Origin: Pseudoxanthomonas kalamensis DSM 18571 | Lineage (GTDB): Bacteria; Pseudomonadota; Gammaproteobacteria; Xanthomonadales; Xanthomonadaceae | Direction: 5' to 3' | Assembly: GCF_010211745.1 (NCBI RefSeq) | Contig: NZ_PDWQ01000001.1 | Coordinates: 1 to 64,000, forward strand | DNA: 64,000 bases | In this document: positions 1 through 8,468 of the stretch, in pieces | Numbering within the stretch: position 1 is the first letter of the stretch | How the letters are laid out: every line of letters begins with the position of its first letter | Program-made: the position numbers and the translations under genes | Notes under the pieces: generated by a model | Told to the model about the DNA's origin: nothing | Database searches by the model: none | The model's input: the letters and a program-made list of their open reading frames with translations, nothing else

Positions 1-37
1 AGGAGTCTGGTGGGCTGGGAAATGTGAAAAAGAGCCA

Positions 38-70
38 GAGCCCCTTCCCCCGCACGCGAAGGAAGGGCTC
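38..70. repeat. Imperfect palindrome at the E2 linker junction
   Basis: Arms GAGCCCCTTCC (38-48) and GGAAGGGCTC (61-70) pair with one bulged base around a 12-base loop. It sits exactly where the E2 reading frame loses its upstream homology, just after an in-frame stop. It resembles the short palindromic elements scattered in Lysobacteraceae intergenic regions, but I cannot assign it to a named family. Confidence 0.45.
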
Positions 71-108
71 CCGAACAACGCACGCCGCTGTCCGCGTCCG
101 GCAAGCCG

Positions 109-777
109 ATGCGCACGCAGCCGCCCGGCACGACCACTGCCGGCCAGCCCGAACCGCTGAAGGGCGTTCGCCGCAACATGGCGCGGGTGATGGCCGATGC
201 CCATCGCCAGGTGGTGCCGACCACACTCAACGACGACGCCGACATCCATGCCTGGCGCGACGGCAACGACGTCACCGTGCGTCTGGTCCGCGCCATCGTC
301 GCCGCCTGCCGCGCGGTGCCGGCGCTGAACGCGTGGTTCGACGGCGAGGCCCTGGTCCGCACCCTGCACCCGCATGTCGATATCGGCATCGCGGTGGATA
401 CCGACGACGGTCTGTTCGTGCCGGCGCTGCGCAACGCCGACCTGCTGGACGGTCGCGGCATCCGCGACGCGGTCGACCGCCTGCGCGCCCAGGTCGGCGA
501 CCGCAGCATCGCTGCCTCCGAACTGACCGGGCACACCATCTCGCTGTCCAACTTCGGCATGTTCGCCGGCCGCTATGCCACCCCGATCGTGGTGCCGCCG
601 AGCGTGGCGATCGTCGCCGCCGGCCGTGCCCGGATGCAACCGATGCCGGCCGGCGACGGGCTGGAAGCGCACAAGATCATCCCGCTGTCGCTGAGCTTCG
701 ATCACCGCGCCTGCACCGGTGGCGAGGCCGCGCGCTTCCTGCGCGTGATGCTCGACGACCTGGCCCTACCCGACTGA
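109..777 (+). CDS. 2-oxoacid dehydrogenase E2 acyltransferase, catalytic domain (N-terminal part missing or interrupted)
   Basis: This encodes the catalytic domain of a dihydrolipoamide acyltransferase, the E2 core of a pyruvate- or branched-chain-type 2-oxoacid dehydrogenase complex. It transfers acyl groups from lipoyl arms to CoA. The frame opens with a linker and LKGVRR, runs through IGIAVDTDDGLFVPALRNAD and the SLSNFGMFAGRYATP segment, and ends with the active-site region SFDHRACTGGEAARFL. The usual HRxxDG aspartate is Thr here, which I believe also occurs in xanthomonad relatives. No lipoyl or E1/E3-binding domain is present. The frame is open only from position 28, just after an in-frame TGA at 25-27 and across a hairpin repeat. 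The Met at 109 lies inside the linker and has no ribosome-binding site, so it is unlikely to be the native start. Confidence 0.75.
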   Translation: MRTQPPGTTTAGQPEPLKGVRRNMARVMADAHRQVVPTTLNDDADIHAWRDGNDVTVRLVRAIVAACRAVPALNAWFDGEALVRTLHPHVDIGIAVDTDDGLFVPALRNADLLDGRGIRDAVDRLRAQVGDRSIAASELTGHTISLSNFGMFAGRYATPIVVPPSVAIVAAGRARMQPMPAGDGLEAHKIIPLSLSFDHRACTGGEAARFLRVMLDDLALPD

Positions 778-789
778 AACGGAGAAAAC

Positions 790-1731
790 TCAGGCCGCGG
801 CGCGATCCAGCCAGACTTCCAGCCCCTGCGCATTGAGTTCGATGTCGCTGCCCAGCACCTCGCGCACGCGGGCATCGTCCAGCGTCACCCCGTGCCTGCG
901 TACACGCGACAGGTACAGCTCGGCCAGCGCGGCAGTGATGGCGGCATGCCGGCCCTCCCGGCCGGCGCAGTCGCGTGCGATGGCGACCATCGCGTCGATC
1001 TGCTCGCACAGCGCGGCGGCGAACCCGCGTACCTCCTCCGCGCTGGCGCCGATACGGCCGTAGTGGGTCAGGTACATGCCTTCGGGCGAACGTGAGAGCA
1101 GCCGGTCGATCGAGTCCTTCAGCGCCTCCGGTTCGAACTGCACCGGCGTGGTCGTCGGCAGTACGAACGGTCCGCGCGCCGTGTCCAGTTCGCGGTACGA
1201 CAGGCCGAAGGTGTCGCCGGTGAACCAGCAGCGGCTGCGCGCGTCCCAGATGCAATGGTGGTGGCGTGCATGCCCCGGGGTGTCCACGCACAGCAGCTCG
1301 CGGCCGGCCAGGTCGATGCGCTCGCCATCGGCGGCCACCCGCACCCGGGCTTCCGGCACCGGTTGCAAGGTGCCGTAGCTGCGCTGCACTTCCGCCTCGC
1401 CATAGACCGCGGTCGCACCAGCGATCAGCTTCGAGGGATCGATCATGTGCCGCGCCCCGCGCGGATGCACTACCAGGGTTGCGTTCGGCAGCTGCTGCAT
1501 CAGCAGGCCGGCGCCGCCGGCGTGGTCCAGATGCACGTGGGTCAGGATCAGCCAGTCCACTTCGGACGGCTGCAGCCCGGCCTTGTCTAGGGCTTGCAGC
1601 AGCAAGGGCACCGAATGATTGGTACCGCAATCGATGAAGGCGCCACGGCCATTTTCCACCAGCAGGTAGGCCGCATCGAAACGCGGTCGATGGAAGCCGG
1701 TATCGACAACATGGATGCCGTGCCCGGGCAT
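790..1731 (-). CDS. MBL-fold metallohydrolase
   Basis: A 313-residue metallo-beta-lactamase-fold hydrolase. The metal-binding signature THVHLDH is at residues 64-70, followed by a CVDTPGHARHHH segment, FTGDTFG and a late histidine in YLTHYGRIG. The N-terminal two thirds are the fold and the last 80 or so residues are a helical extension. The substrate cannot be told from sequence; GloB-like thioester hydrolases share these motifs. The start ATG overlaps the TGA of trpS by one base (TGATG), so the two genes are probably translationally coupled and co-transcribed. The 3' end faces the E2 gene across 12 bases. Confidence 0.85.
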   Translation of the reverse strand: MPGHGIHVVDTGFHRPRFDAAYLLVENGRGAFIDCGTNHSVPLLLQALDKAGLQPSEVDWLILTHVHLDHAGGAGLLMQQLPNATLVVHPRGARHMIDPSKLIAGATAVYGEAEVQRSYGTLQPVPEARVRVAADGERIDLAGRELLCVDTPGHARHHHCIWDARSRCWFTGDTFGLSYRELDTARGPFVLPTTTPVQFEPEALKDSIDRLLSRSPEGMYLTHYGRIGASAEEVRGFAAALCEQIDAMVAIARDCAGREGRHAAITAALAELYLSRVRRHGVTLDDARVREVLGSDIELNAQGLEVWLDRAAA

Positions 1732-3056
1732 CACGCGTCCTCGGCCAGCTCCAGCAGCGCCTGTGCCACGTCGGCCAGTTCGATGCCGGCATGCAGGTGG
1801 CCGACCAGTTCCTCGCCCAGCTGCAACGCGCCTTCGCCGGCGTGGCGCAGCGCCTGCGCGCCCTGCTGGCGCAGACGCGCGATCTGCTGCCCGGCTTCGC
1901 GCGGCGATTGGTGACCGACGCTTTGCAGCAGCAGCCGACCATCGACACCGAGCAACTTGAAGTAGAAGCGACCATCGCTCTCGCGATACTGCTTGAACTG
2001 CGGCGTCGCGGCCCTGGCCGCCGTCTTCTTCGTGGTCGCAGCCTGCGACGACAGGTTGCGCAAGCCGACCGCCTGACGCAGTTCGGCCAGGAACAGCGTC
2101 GCGTACTTCTCGCGCAGCCGGCGTGCGCCGTCGCGCAGGATCGCTTCGATCTCGCCCGGCTTGGCGATCAGCGCCTCGTAGGTGTCGCGCAGCGGCGCGA
2201 CTTCGGCGTCGATGCGTTCGAACAACTTCTGCTTGGCATCGCCCCAGCCGATGCCGGCAGCGAAATCGGCGGCGAAGGCGGCGGTTTCCTCCGCGTCGGC
2301 GAAGGCCTGGTACAGCTGGAACAGTGCCGAGCCCTCGGTGTCCTTCGGTTCGCCCGGCGTGCGCGAATCGGTGACGATGCCGGCGATCAACTTCTTCAGT
2401 TCGTTGCGGGGTGCGAACAACGGAATGGTGTTGCCATAGCTCTTGCTCATCTTGCGCCCGTCCAGGCCGGGCAGCGTGGCCACGTTGTCGTCCACCAGCG
2501 CCTCGGGCAGGACGAAATAATCCTTGCCGTAGACGTGGTTGAAACGCTGGCCGAAATCGCGCGCCATCTCGATGTGCTGGATCTGGTCGCGGCCGACCGG
2601 CACCTGGTCGGCGTTGAACACCAGAATGTCGGCCGCCATCAGCACCGGATACATGAACAAACCGGCGGTGATGCCGGCATCGTCGTCCTCGCCCTCGGCG
2701 CGGTTCTTGTCCACCGCCGCCTTGTAGGCGTGGGCGCGGTTCAGGATGCCCTTGCCGGCCACGCAGGTCAGCAGCCAGGTCAGCTCGGTGATCTCGGGGA
2801 TGTCGCTCTGTCGGTAGAACCACACCGTGTCCGGGTCCAGACCGCAGGCCAGCCAGGTCGCGGCGATCTCCAGCGTCGAGCGCTGGGTCATGGCCGGATC
2901 CTGGGCCTTGATCAGGCTGTGCAGATCGGCCAGGAAATAGAAGCTCTCGCTGCCGGCGGCGCGGCTGGCGGCGATGGCCGGGCGCACGGCGCCGACATAG
3001 TTGCCCAGGTGCGGGGTGCCGGAAGTGGTGATGCCGGTGAGGACGCGGGTGGTCAT
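1731..3056 (-). CDS. trpS: Tryptophanyl-tRNA synthetase with C-terminal extension
   Basis: This class I aminoacyl-tRNA synthetase charges tRNA-Trp. The HIGH-like motif is HLGN at residues 16-19 and the second signature is KMSKS at 202-206. The protein has 441 residues, against about 330 in compact bacterial TrpS. The extra C-terminal segment, from about residue 350, carries a FKQYRESDGRFYFKL motif resembling the DUF1508/YegP fold and ends in a helical tail. As far as I recall this extension is typical of xanthomonads. The gene is the first of a two-gene unit with the MBL hydrolase and diverges from the exported protein gene at 3162. Confidence 0.95.
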   Translation of the reverse strand: MTTRVLTGITTSGTPHLGNYVGAVRPAIAASRAAGSESFYFLADLHSLIKAQDPAMTQRSTLEIAATWLACGLDPDTVWFYRQSDIPEITELTWLLTCVAGKGILNRAHAYKAAVDKNRAEGEDDDAGITAGLFMYPVLMAADILVFNADQVPVGRDQIQHIEMARDFGQRFNHVYGKDYFVLPEALVDDNVATLPGLDGRKMSKSYGNTIPLFAPRNELKKLIAGIVTDSRTPGEPKDTEGSALFQLYQAFADAEETAAFAADFAAGIGWGDAKQKLFERIDAEVAPLRDTYEALIAKPGEIEAILRDGARRLREKYATLFLAELRQAVGLRNLSSQAATTKKTAARAATPQFKQYRESDGRFYFKLLGVDGRLLLQSVGHQSPREAGQQIARLRQQGAQALRHAGEGALQLGEELVGHLHAGIELADVAQALLELAEDA

Positions 3057-3161
3057 GCGAGAAGATCGGTATTGCCGGGCCCGACAGTGTAACTGCCCGC
3101 CGCCGCAACCCCGTTCCGCCAGCCCGGACGTTTTCCCATCCGACCCATACGGAGAACGTCC

Positions 3162-3941
3162 ATGCTGCGCCGAATCTTTCCTCTGCTGGCGATGCTGATC
3201 GCCATTGCCGCCTGCGCCCCGGCCCGCGCCGAGCCGCTGGTCCGCCTGTCCCTGGTCGATCGCGACAGCGGCCAGGTCCTGAACGAATACCCGCATCGCG
3301 GCGACACCTGGGTCGCCGGCCACCCCGGTCACCGTTACAGCGTGCGGCTGACCAACACCACCGGCCAGCGCGTGCTGGTAGTGCTGTCGGTCGACGGGGT
3401 CAATGCGGTCAGCGGACAGACCGCATCGCCGTCGCAGGCCGGCTACGTGCTGGGGCCGTGGGAGACCGCCGAGATCGCTGGCTGGCGCAAGTCGCTGGAC
3501 GAGATCGCCCAGTTCGTCTTCACCGATGTCGGCGACAGCTACGCCGCCCGCACCGGTCGCCCGGACAACATCGGCGTGATCGGCATCGCGGTGTTCCGCG
3601 AACGTCCCCGCTACCGGCCGATGACGCCGCCGGTCGCCCGCGCCGAAGCCGGCGCCGCCGCCAAGTCCGCGCCGCAGTCGCGGGAGGCCGAAGCCGCCGC
3701 CGACATGGCCGAACAGCGCATCGGCACCGGCCACGGCCAGCGCGAATGGGCGCCGGTCGGGCAGACCGAATTCGTCCGCGCCAGCCGCAGCCCGGCCCAG
3801 GTCAGCGAGCTGCGCTACGACCGCCGCGACCGGCTGGTCACACTGGGCGTGCTGCCGCGGCGATCACCGGACTGGCGTGCACCGCGAACGCCGCGGGCCT
3901 TCCCGGAAGGCTTCGTCGCCGACCCGCCGGGCTGGCGCTGA
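3162..3941 (+). CDS. Exported protein of unknown function
   Basis: A 259-residue protein with a clear signal peptide (MLRRIFPLLAMLIAIAACAPARA, cut near residue 23). A folded beta-rich part follows, to about residue 145, with segments SVRLTNTTGQRVLVVLSVDG and DNIGVIGIAVF. Next come an Ala/Arg-rich linker and a basic, proline-rich C-terminus. The Cys near residue 18 is not in a convincing lipobox, so a soluble periplasmic product is more likely than a lipoprotein. The upstream ACGGAG makes a good ribosome-binding site for the ATG. I do not recognise a characterised family. Confidence 0.75.
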   Translation: MLRRIFPLLAMLIAIAACAPARAEPLVRLSLVDRDSGQVLNEYPHRGDTWVAGHPGHRYSVRLTNTTGQRVLVVLSVDGVNAVSGQTASPSQAGYVLGPWETAEIAGWRKSLDEIAQFVFTDVGDSYAARTGRPDNIGVIGIAVFRERPRYRPMTPPVARAEAGAAAKSAPQSREAEAAADMAEQRIGTGHGQREWAPVGQTEFVRASRSPAQVSELRYDRRDRLVTLGVLPRRSPDWRAPRTPRAFPEGFVADPPGWR

Positions 3942-3960
3942 GTTCCGCCGCACGGGCACG

Positions 3961-3990
3961 AAAAGGGCGGCAGGCCCAAGCCCGCCGCCC
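3961..3990 (-). terminator. Intrinsic terminator of the entericidin-like gene
   Basis: An 11-base stem with one mismatch (3965-3975 with 3980-3990) around a 4-base loop. On the minus strand it is followed by TTTT (3961-3964). It lies 23 bases past the stop of the small lipoprotein gene. Confidence 0.7.
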
Positions 3991-4012
3991 CGGATTCGCG
4001 GAACCGCGCGGC

Positions 4013-4147
4013 TTACTTGCCGGACACGTCCTCGATCTTCTCGCCGGCCTTCTGGATGTCCTTGCCGACCCCCTTGACGGTGTTGCAGGCGGACAGCAGG
4101 CACAGCGAGAGCAGGCACAGCAGCAGGACGGTGGCGGAGCGTTTCAT
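4013..4147 (-). CDS. Entericidin-like small lipoprotein
   Basis: A 44-residue lipoprotein precursor. Residues 1-20 form a hydrophobic signal ending in LLSAC, with the lipidated Cys at 21, followed by NTVKGVGKDIQKAGEKIEDV. This matches the entericidin EcnA/EcnB family of tiny envelope lipoproteins. The start is the ATG at 4147 directly before the Lys-Arg signal; longer in-frame starts would bury the signal. The gene is monocistronic, with its own terminator. Toxin or antidote roles of entericidins were described in enterics and should not be assumed here. Confidence 0.8.
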   Translation of the reverse strand: MKRSATVLLLCLLSLCLLSACNTVKGVGKDIQKAGEKIEDVSGK

Positions 4148-4236
4148 GGCGGTTCCTCGTGGTCGTTCGGCGCGCGGCGCGATGGCACCATCATGCACCG
4201 GCCGCCGAGGCAAATGAAGGCCTTGGTGCGAACGGT

Positions 4237-5160
4237 TCAGTCGCGCATCAGCGTGGACTTGCCGAACAGGCTTTCGACCAGATCCACGGCCAGTTCAGCG
4301 GTCTGGTTGCGGCTGTCCAGCACCGGATTCAGCTCGACGATGTCCAGCGAACCCATCCGCCCGCTGTCGGCGATCATCTCCATGACCAGTTGCGCCTCGC
4401 GGTAGTTCGGCCCGCCCGGCACCGTGGTGCCGACCCCGGGCGCGATGCCGGGATCGAGGAAATCGACATCGAAGCTGACGTGCAGGTGGGTGTCCGCATC
4501 GACGCCCTCCAGCGCCGCCTCCATCGTCCGCCGCATGCCGTTCTCGTCGATGTAGCGCATGTCGTAGACGTCGATGCCGTACTGCTTGATCAGCCGTTTT
4601 TCTTCCGGGTCGACCGAACGGATGCCGATCTGGCGGATGTCGCCCGGCGACATCGCCGGCGCCTCGCCGCCCAGCCGGACCAACGGTTCCGGCCCCAGCC
4701 CGCACAGGCAGGCCACCGGCATGCCGTGGATGTTGCCCGACGGCGTCACCTGGCTGGTGTTGAAGTCCGAATGCGCGTCCAGCCACAGCACGCGCAGGCG
4801 CTTGCCCTGCTCACGGCAGTGCTGCGCGACCGCGGTGATCGAACCGATCGCCAGGCAGTGGTCGCCGCCCAACATGATCGGCATGCGCCCGGCCGTCAGC
4901 TCGGTGCGTACCGCCTGCATCGTGCCGCGATTCCAGGCCACCGCCTCACCGAGGTGTCGATAGCCTTCGTGCGGCGGCTGCCACGGATTCGACGGGCCAT
5001 CCACGTTGCCGACGTCACGCACGGAAATGCCGCGTGCCGTCAGCGCCTCGCCGAGACCGGCGATGCGCAGCGCATCCGGTCCCATGCGCGCGCCACGATG
5101 CCCCGCGCCTACGTCGGTGGGCACGCCGATCAGCGAAGCGGGAGGAAAACTGCGGCTCAT
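4237..5160 (-). CDS. rocF: Arginase
   Basis: A 307-residue manganese arginase that hydrolyses arginine to ornithine and urea. Metal and active-site motifs are GGDHCLAIGS (98-107), DAHSD (128-132) and SFDVDFLDP (about 229-237). The N-terminal LIGVPTDVGAGHRGARMGP is characteristic of true arginases rather than agmatinases. The start was chosen by family length. Upstream in-frame Met codons would add 9 to 30 atypical residues, and none has a strong ribosome-binding site. No arginine-catabolism operon surrounds it. Confidence 0.92.
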   Translation of the reverse strand: MSRSFPPASLIGVPTDVGAGHRGARMGPDALRIAGLGEALTARGISVRDVGNVDGPSNPWQPPHEGYRHLGEAVAWNRGTMQAVRTELTAGRMPIMLGGDHCLAIGSITAVAQHCREQGKRLRVLWLDAHSDFNTSQVTPSGNIHGMPVACLCGLGPEPLVRLGGEAPAMSPGDIRQIGIRSVDPEEKRLIKQYGIDVYDMRYIDENGMRRTMEAALEGVDADTHLHVSFDVDFLDPGIAPGVGTTVPGGPNYREAQLVMEMIADSGRMGSLDIVELNPVLDSRNQTAELAVDLVESLFGKSTLMRD

Positions 5161-5269
5161 CGGCACGTCGTCGAATGCAACATGCATCGATTGTATCGCG
5201 CGCATTCGCAACGCCCTGTGGCATCGCAACACGCGTGTCGCACGAGGCACCCGAAAACGTCGGGAACGA

Positions 5270-5345
5270 TGGTGCCGCTTGTCCGATTCGAACGGACGAC
5301 CTACCGCTTACAAGGCGGTTGCTCTACCAACTGAGCTAAAGCGGC
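5270..5345 (-). tRNA. tRNA-Thr (anticodon TGT)
   Basis: Read on the minus strand this is a 76-base cloverleaf including an encoded CCA (5270-5272). The acceptor stem GCCGCTT/AAGCGGC is perfect and the discriminator is A. The D arm is AGCTCAGTTGGTAGAGC. The anticodon loop CTTGTAA sits in the ACCGC/GCGGT stem and gives TGT, which reads ACA. The T arm GTCCGTTCGAATCGGAC is canonical. Confidence 0.97.
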
Positions 5346-5364
5346 ACGGAAAGCGCGGCGCATT

Positions 5365-6126
5365 CTAGCGCAGGGCCGTGCAGGGTCGCGAACGCACCGG
5401 GGCGCCGCCGCTGCGCGATTGCAGTTGCGCCGTGTCCAGCGCGGTGGCGGCCACGTCCAGCCACCATTGCGCCGGCACCACCTTGCCGGCCGGCTGCAGG
5501 CGGGTTTCGAAACCGGCGTCGGCCATGGTCTTCTGCCTGCGCAATGCGCCCTCGCGGTTCTGGTAGCGGCCCAGCGAGATGGCATTGGCCTGTTCGCCGC
5601 TGCTGATGACGAAGTAGTCGGTGAATCCGGCATCGATGATGCGCCTTGCCGTCGCCTGCGCCGTAGCCAGATCGGGAGCCGGCGGGACCAGCACCATCCA
5701 GGCACTGGCCGAGGCTTCGGTTCCGCGCACCCACGAACCGGGCGCATCGGCGGCCAGCCGACCTAGCGCCGCACGCGCCGCGGCTTCATTGTCGTAAGGG
5801 CCGACGACGTAGCAACGGCGTTCGATCACGGGCGCCGCTTCAGCCGCGACCGGTGTTTCGGCTGCGACTTCGACGACATCCGGCGCCTTGGCCGGCGGAG
5901 TCTGCGAATCCGGACCCGTCGCGGCATCCGCGGTCGCGGGAACGTCGTCTGCCGGCAGGGCATCCACCACAACGTCTTCGTCGAGCAACTGCAACGGCGC
6001 GACGCCGGCCGGCATCGCGATCGCGGCAGGTACCGGCGTGGCTGCAGCCGGTGGCCGCGAAATCCACCAGGCCGCCACGCCAAGGTTCAGCACAGCCAGC
6101 AGGACAATCAGGATGCGAATCCACAT
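5365..6126 (-). CDS. Membrane-anchored SPOR-domain protein
   Basis: A 253-residue protein with one N-terminal membrane anchor (residues 4-22), a long Ala/Pro/Asp-rich linker to about residue 105, and a SPOR-like domain (CYVVGPYDNEAAARAALGRL to about 205). SPOR domains bind denuded septal peptidoglycan, so a periplasmic envelope or division role is likely. The C-terminal 40 residues are low complexity. It lies 64 bases downstream of coaX on the same strand and may be the last gene of the birA-coaX unit. Confidence 0.8.
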   Translation of the reverse strand: MWIRILIVLLAVLNLGVAAWWISRPPAAATPVPAAIAMPAGVAPLQLLDEDVVVDALPADDVPATADAATGPDSQTPPAKAPDVVEVAAETPVAAEAAPVIERRCYVVGPYDNEAAARAALGRLAADAPGSWVRGTEASASAWMVLVPPAPDLATAQATARRIIDAGFTDYFVISSGEQANAISLGRYQNREGALRRQKTMADAGFETRLQPAGKVVPAQWWLDVAATALDTAQLQSRSGGAPVRSRPCTALR

Positions 6127-6190
6127 GCGCGGATTCTACCGGCTGGCACGGCAGGGTTTCCCCGCACCGCATCTCACATCGGCCATCGGC

Positions 6191-6934
6191 TCACGACGCC
6201 GTAGAGGCGATGCCGACCCAGATCGCCAGCCCGCGCAGCACCAGGTCCGGGACCCGATCGGCCCGCGGCAGTTGCGTCTGCAGTTCGTCGGCACCGCCGC
6301 CATGCAGCAGCACGCATGGCGCGGTGCCCAAGCGTTCCTGCGCCAGTCGCAGGCTGCGTTCGAGCAACCCCAGGGCCGCACTCTGACAGCCCGAGGCCAG
6401 CGCGCCGGCGGTGTCGGTGGCGAAGTCGACGACCTCGCCACCCGCAGCCGGCAACTGCGCCGCCGCCTCGTGCAGGGACAGGCGCATCAGTCGTGGCGAC
6501 GGGGCGATCAGGCCGCCGCGATGCAGGCCTTCGGCATCGAGCAGGTCCAGCGTCAGCGCGGTGCCGACGCCGACCACCAGCTGCGGCCCCGCCTGCATCG
6601 CATGCGCCGCCAGCAGGGCCAGGAAGCGGTCCACGCCCAGCTTCGACGGATCGGCATAGGCGATACGGACGCCGGACAGCCGCGACTGCGTGCGCGCGAT
6701 GCTGATGCGGCGAAAACGCGTGCCCAGCCGTTGCAACAGTTGCAGGGTCAACGCCGGCGAAGCCACGCTGGCCACGCAGGCGACCTCGGCCCGCTGCGGC
6801 AACGTCGCATCGAGCGCTTCGGCGAAACCGTCTTCGCCGTGGGCCAGGGCCCGCACCGCCTGCAGGCGGCCAGCGTCATCCAGCCGCGCACACTTGAGCC
6901 GGGTATTGCCGAGGTCGAACAGCCAGGTGCTCAT
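6191..6934 (-). CDS. coaX: Type III pantothenate kinase
   Basis: A 247-residue CoaX-type kinase that performs the first step of coenzyme A synthesis. The P-loop-like DLGNTRLK is at residues 7-14, then DPSKLGVDRFLALLAAH and the VVGVGTALTLDLLD segment follow. HRGGLIAPS marks the C-terminal half. The start ATG overlaps the birA stop by four bases (ATGA), a birA-coaX coupling seen in many proteobacteria. Confidence 0.95.
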   Translation of the reverse strand: MSTWLFDLGNTRLKCARLDDAGRLQAVRALAHGEDGFAEALDATLPQRAEVACVASVASPALTLQLLQRLGTRFRRISIARTQSRLSGVRIAYADPSKLGVDRFLALLAAHAMQAGPQLVVGVGTALTLDLLDAEGLHRGGLIAPSPRLMRLSLHEAAAQLPAAGGEVVDFATDTAGALASGCQSAALGLLERSLRLAQERLGTAPCVLLHGGGADELQTQLPRADRVPDLVLRGLAIWVGIASTAS

Positions 6935-7896
6935 GCGGCCCTCACGCTGACTTCGCCGGCGTGCACGCGCAGTTCGCCGTTCCCGCACAGCAGGCGCAGG
7001 GCGCCGTCTTCGGCAATGCCGCCGGCCACGCCGCGCTGTTCGTCGGTACCGGTCCGCACCACGATCTCGCGCCCGGCCAGCGCGTCCAGCGCCGCGAAAC
7101 GCGGCAGGAACGGCGTCAGGCCTTCGGCATCGAAGCAGTCCAGCGCCGGCAGCAGTGCTTGCAGCACCTCGGCCGCCAGTGCGTTGCGCGACGGTGCCGG
7201 CAACCAGGCCTGCAGGTCGGTCCAGGGCTGGTCGATCGCGGCCGCGACCGCCGGCGGCATGCGCACGTTGACGCCCAGGCCGATCACCGCGCGCACCGGA
7301 CCGCCATGTTCGCCGCCGCCCTCGACCAGCAGGCCACCCAGCTTGCGACCTTCGACCATCAGGTCGTTCGGCCATTTCAGCCGCACGCCATCCAGCCCCA
7401 TCGATTGCAGCGCTTCAGCCGCGGCGATCCCGGCCACCAGGCTCAGTCCGCCCAATCGCGCCAACCCGCCGCCGAAGTGTCGCGCCAGCGACAGGTACAG
7501 GTGCGCGGCCAGCGGCGATACCCAGTCGCGGCCGCGGCGTCCGCGCCCGCCGGTCTGGCGTTCGGCCAGCAGCACGGCCGCGCCCTGTTCCGGCGTCGGC
7601 CGGCGCAGCAGTTCGCTGTTGGTGGAATCCAGCTCCCAGGCGATATCGATTTCGGCCACCCCCGCGCCGATCCGGTCACCCAGCATCGCCAGGATCGTTT
7701 CGCGATCCAGCAGATCGGGCACCTGCGCCAGCGCATAGCCCTGCCCCGGCCGCGCCAGTACGTCGATGCCGGCTTCGCGCAGGGCCTGGACGCGCTTCCA
7801 GATCGCCGCACGGGTCAGCCCGCCTTCGCGGGCCAGCGCATCGCCGGTGACCGGCCCCTGCGCCAGCCGCTGCAGCAGTTCGCGCTCGTCGATCAT
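6931..7896 (-). CDS. birA: Biotin-protein ligase / biotin operon repressor
   Basis: A 321-residue bifunctional BirA. An N-terminal winged helix (residues 1-60, with a TRAAIWKRVQALREAG recognition helix region) precedes the ligase core. That core has the biotinyl-AMP loop GGRGRRGRDW, KWPNDLMV and GVNVRM. A small C-terminal SH3-like domain follows. It biotinylates acetyl-CoA carboxylase carrier protein and, with the HTH present, probably represses biotin genes. It is followed by coaX with an ATGA overlap. Confidence 0.95.
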   Translation of the reverse strand: MIDERELLQRLAQGPVTGDALAREGGLTRAAIWKRVQALREAGIDVLARPGQGYALAQVPDLLDRETILAMLGDRIGAGVAEIDIAWELDSTNSELLRRPTPEQGAAVLLAERQTGGRGRRGRDWVSPLAAHLYLSLARHFGGGLARLGGLSLVAGIAAAEALQSMGLDGVRLKWPNDLMVEGRKLGGLLVEGGGEHGGPVRAVIGLGVNVRMPPAVAAAIDQPWTDLQAWLPAPSRNALAAEVLQALLPALDCFDAEGLTPFLPRFAALDALAGREIVVRTGTDEQRGVAGGIAEDGALRLLCGNGELRVHAGEVSVRAA

Positions 7897-8034
7897 GCCG
7901 CGGACAACCCGCGGCGATGGTCGAACGCCGGGTCAGGAACCTGAATTCGGATCGAAAGCGCATCCATGCCGCCGATTATGCGGGAATCGCCTGTCGAACC
8001 CCTGCCGGCAAGCCGATCCGTCGCGGTTTCGCGG

Positions 8035-8040
8035 TATAGT
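8035..8040 (+). promoter_or_regulatory. Probable -10 element before the small exported protein gene
   Basis: TATAGT lies 37 bases before the GTG start of the gene at 8077, in an otherwise GC-rich gap between birA and that gene. No convincing -35 hexamer is visible. Confidence 0.4.
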
Positions 8041-8076
8041 TCGGCGAGCATCCGCACGCCCCGACAGGAGTCGTCC

Positions 8077-8370
8077 GTGTCCCGAGAACTGCGCCAGCTT
8101 CACGTCATCGGCCTGACCCTGCTGCTGGCCGGCCTGACCGCGCCGGCCATGGCCCAGAACGGCCGCAATGCGACAGCCGACGGTTCCGGCTGCGCGGCGG
8201 CGACCGACATCGAGACCCCGGCCGACCCGCAGGACGAGTCGCGGACGCCTGCCCCTGCCGCGGCGAAGTCTGCCAAGCCCTCGGCCGCGCGCGCCAGCGA
8301 CGGCGGCGATGTACACCTGCGCCAGCACCCGGCCCGCTGGCACAGCTTCCTGCCCGGGATGTTCCGCTGA
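8077..8370 (+). CDS. Small exported protein of unknown function
   Basis: A 97-residue precursor starting at GTG, chosen because CAGGAG ends six bases upstream and because the signal peptide (LHVIGLTLLLAGLTAPAMA) then begins about eight residues in. The mature part is short, polar and Ala/Pro-rich, with RWHSFLPGMFR at its C-terminus. No known domain was recognised. Its stop lies at the beginning of the MtfA-like coding frame, so the two genes are probably one transcript. Confidence 0.65.
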   Translation: MSRELRQLHVIGLTLLLAGLTAPAMAQNGRNATADGSGCAAATDIETPADPQDESRTPAPAAAKSAKPSAARASDGGDVHLRQHPARWHSFLPGMFR

Positions 8371-8468
8371 CCGCAGGCCGTTCCTGGCTCCCGCGCTGGC
8401 TGCAGTGGGGCCCCGCCCCGATCGAAGACGCGACTTGGCGCGACGCGGCCGATGCCACGCCGTGGATC

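Noticed and set aside
24-836. Long Arg/Pro/His-rich frame over the E2 gene
   Set aside because: The composition is that of an off-frame reading of GC-rich coding DNA, and the overlapping frame encodes a recognisable E2 catalytic domain.
5250-5264. Small hairpin downstream of tRNA-Thr
   Set aside because: The stem is only five base pairs and has no T-run on the minus strand, so it was not called a terminator.
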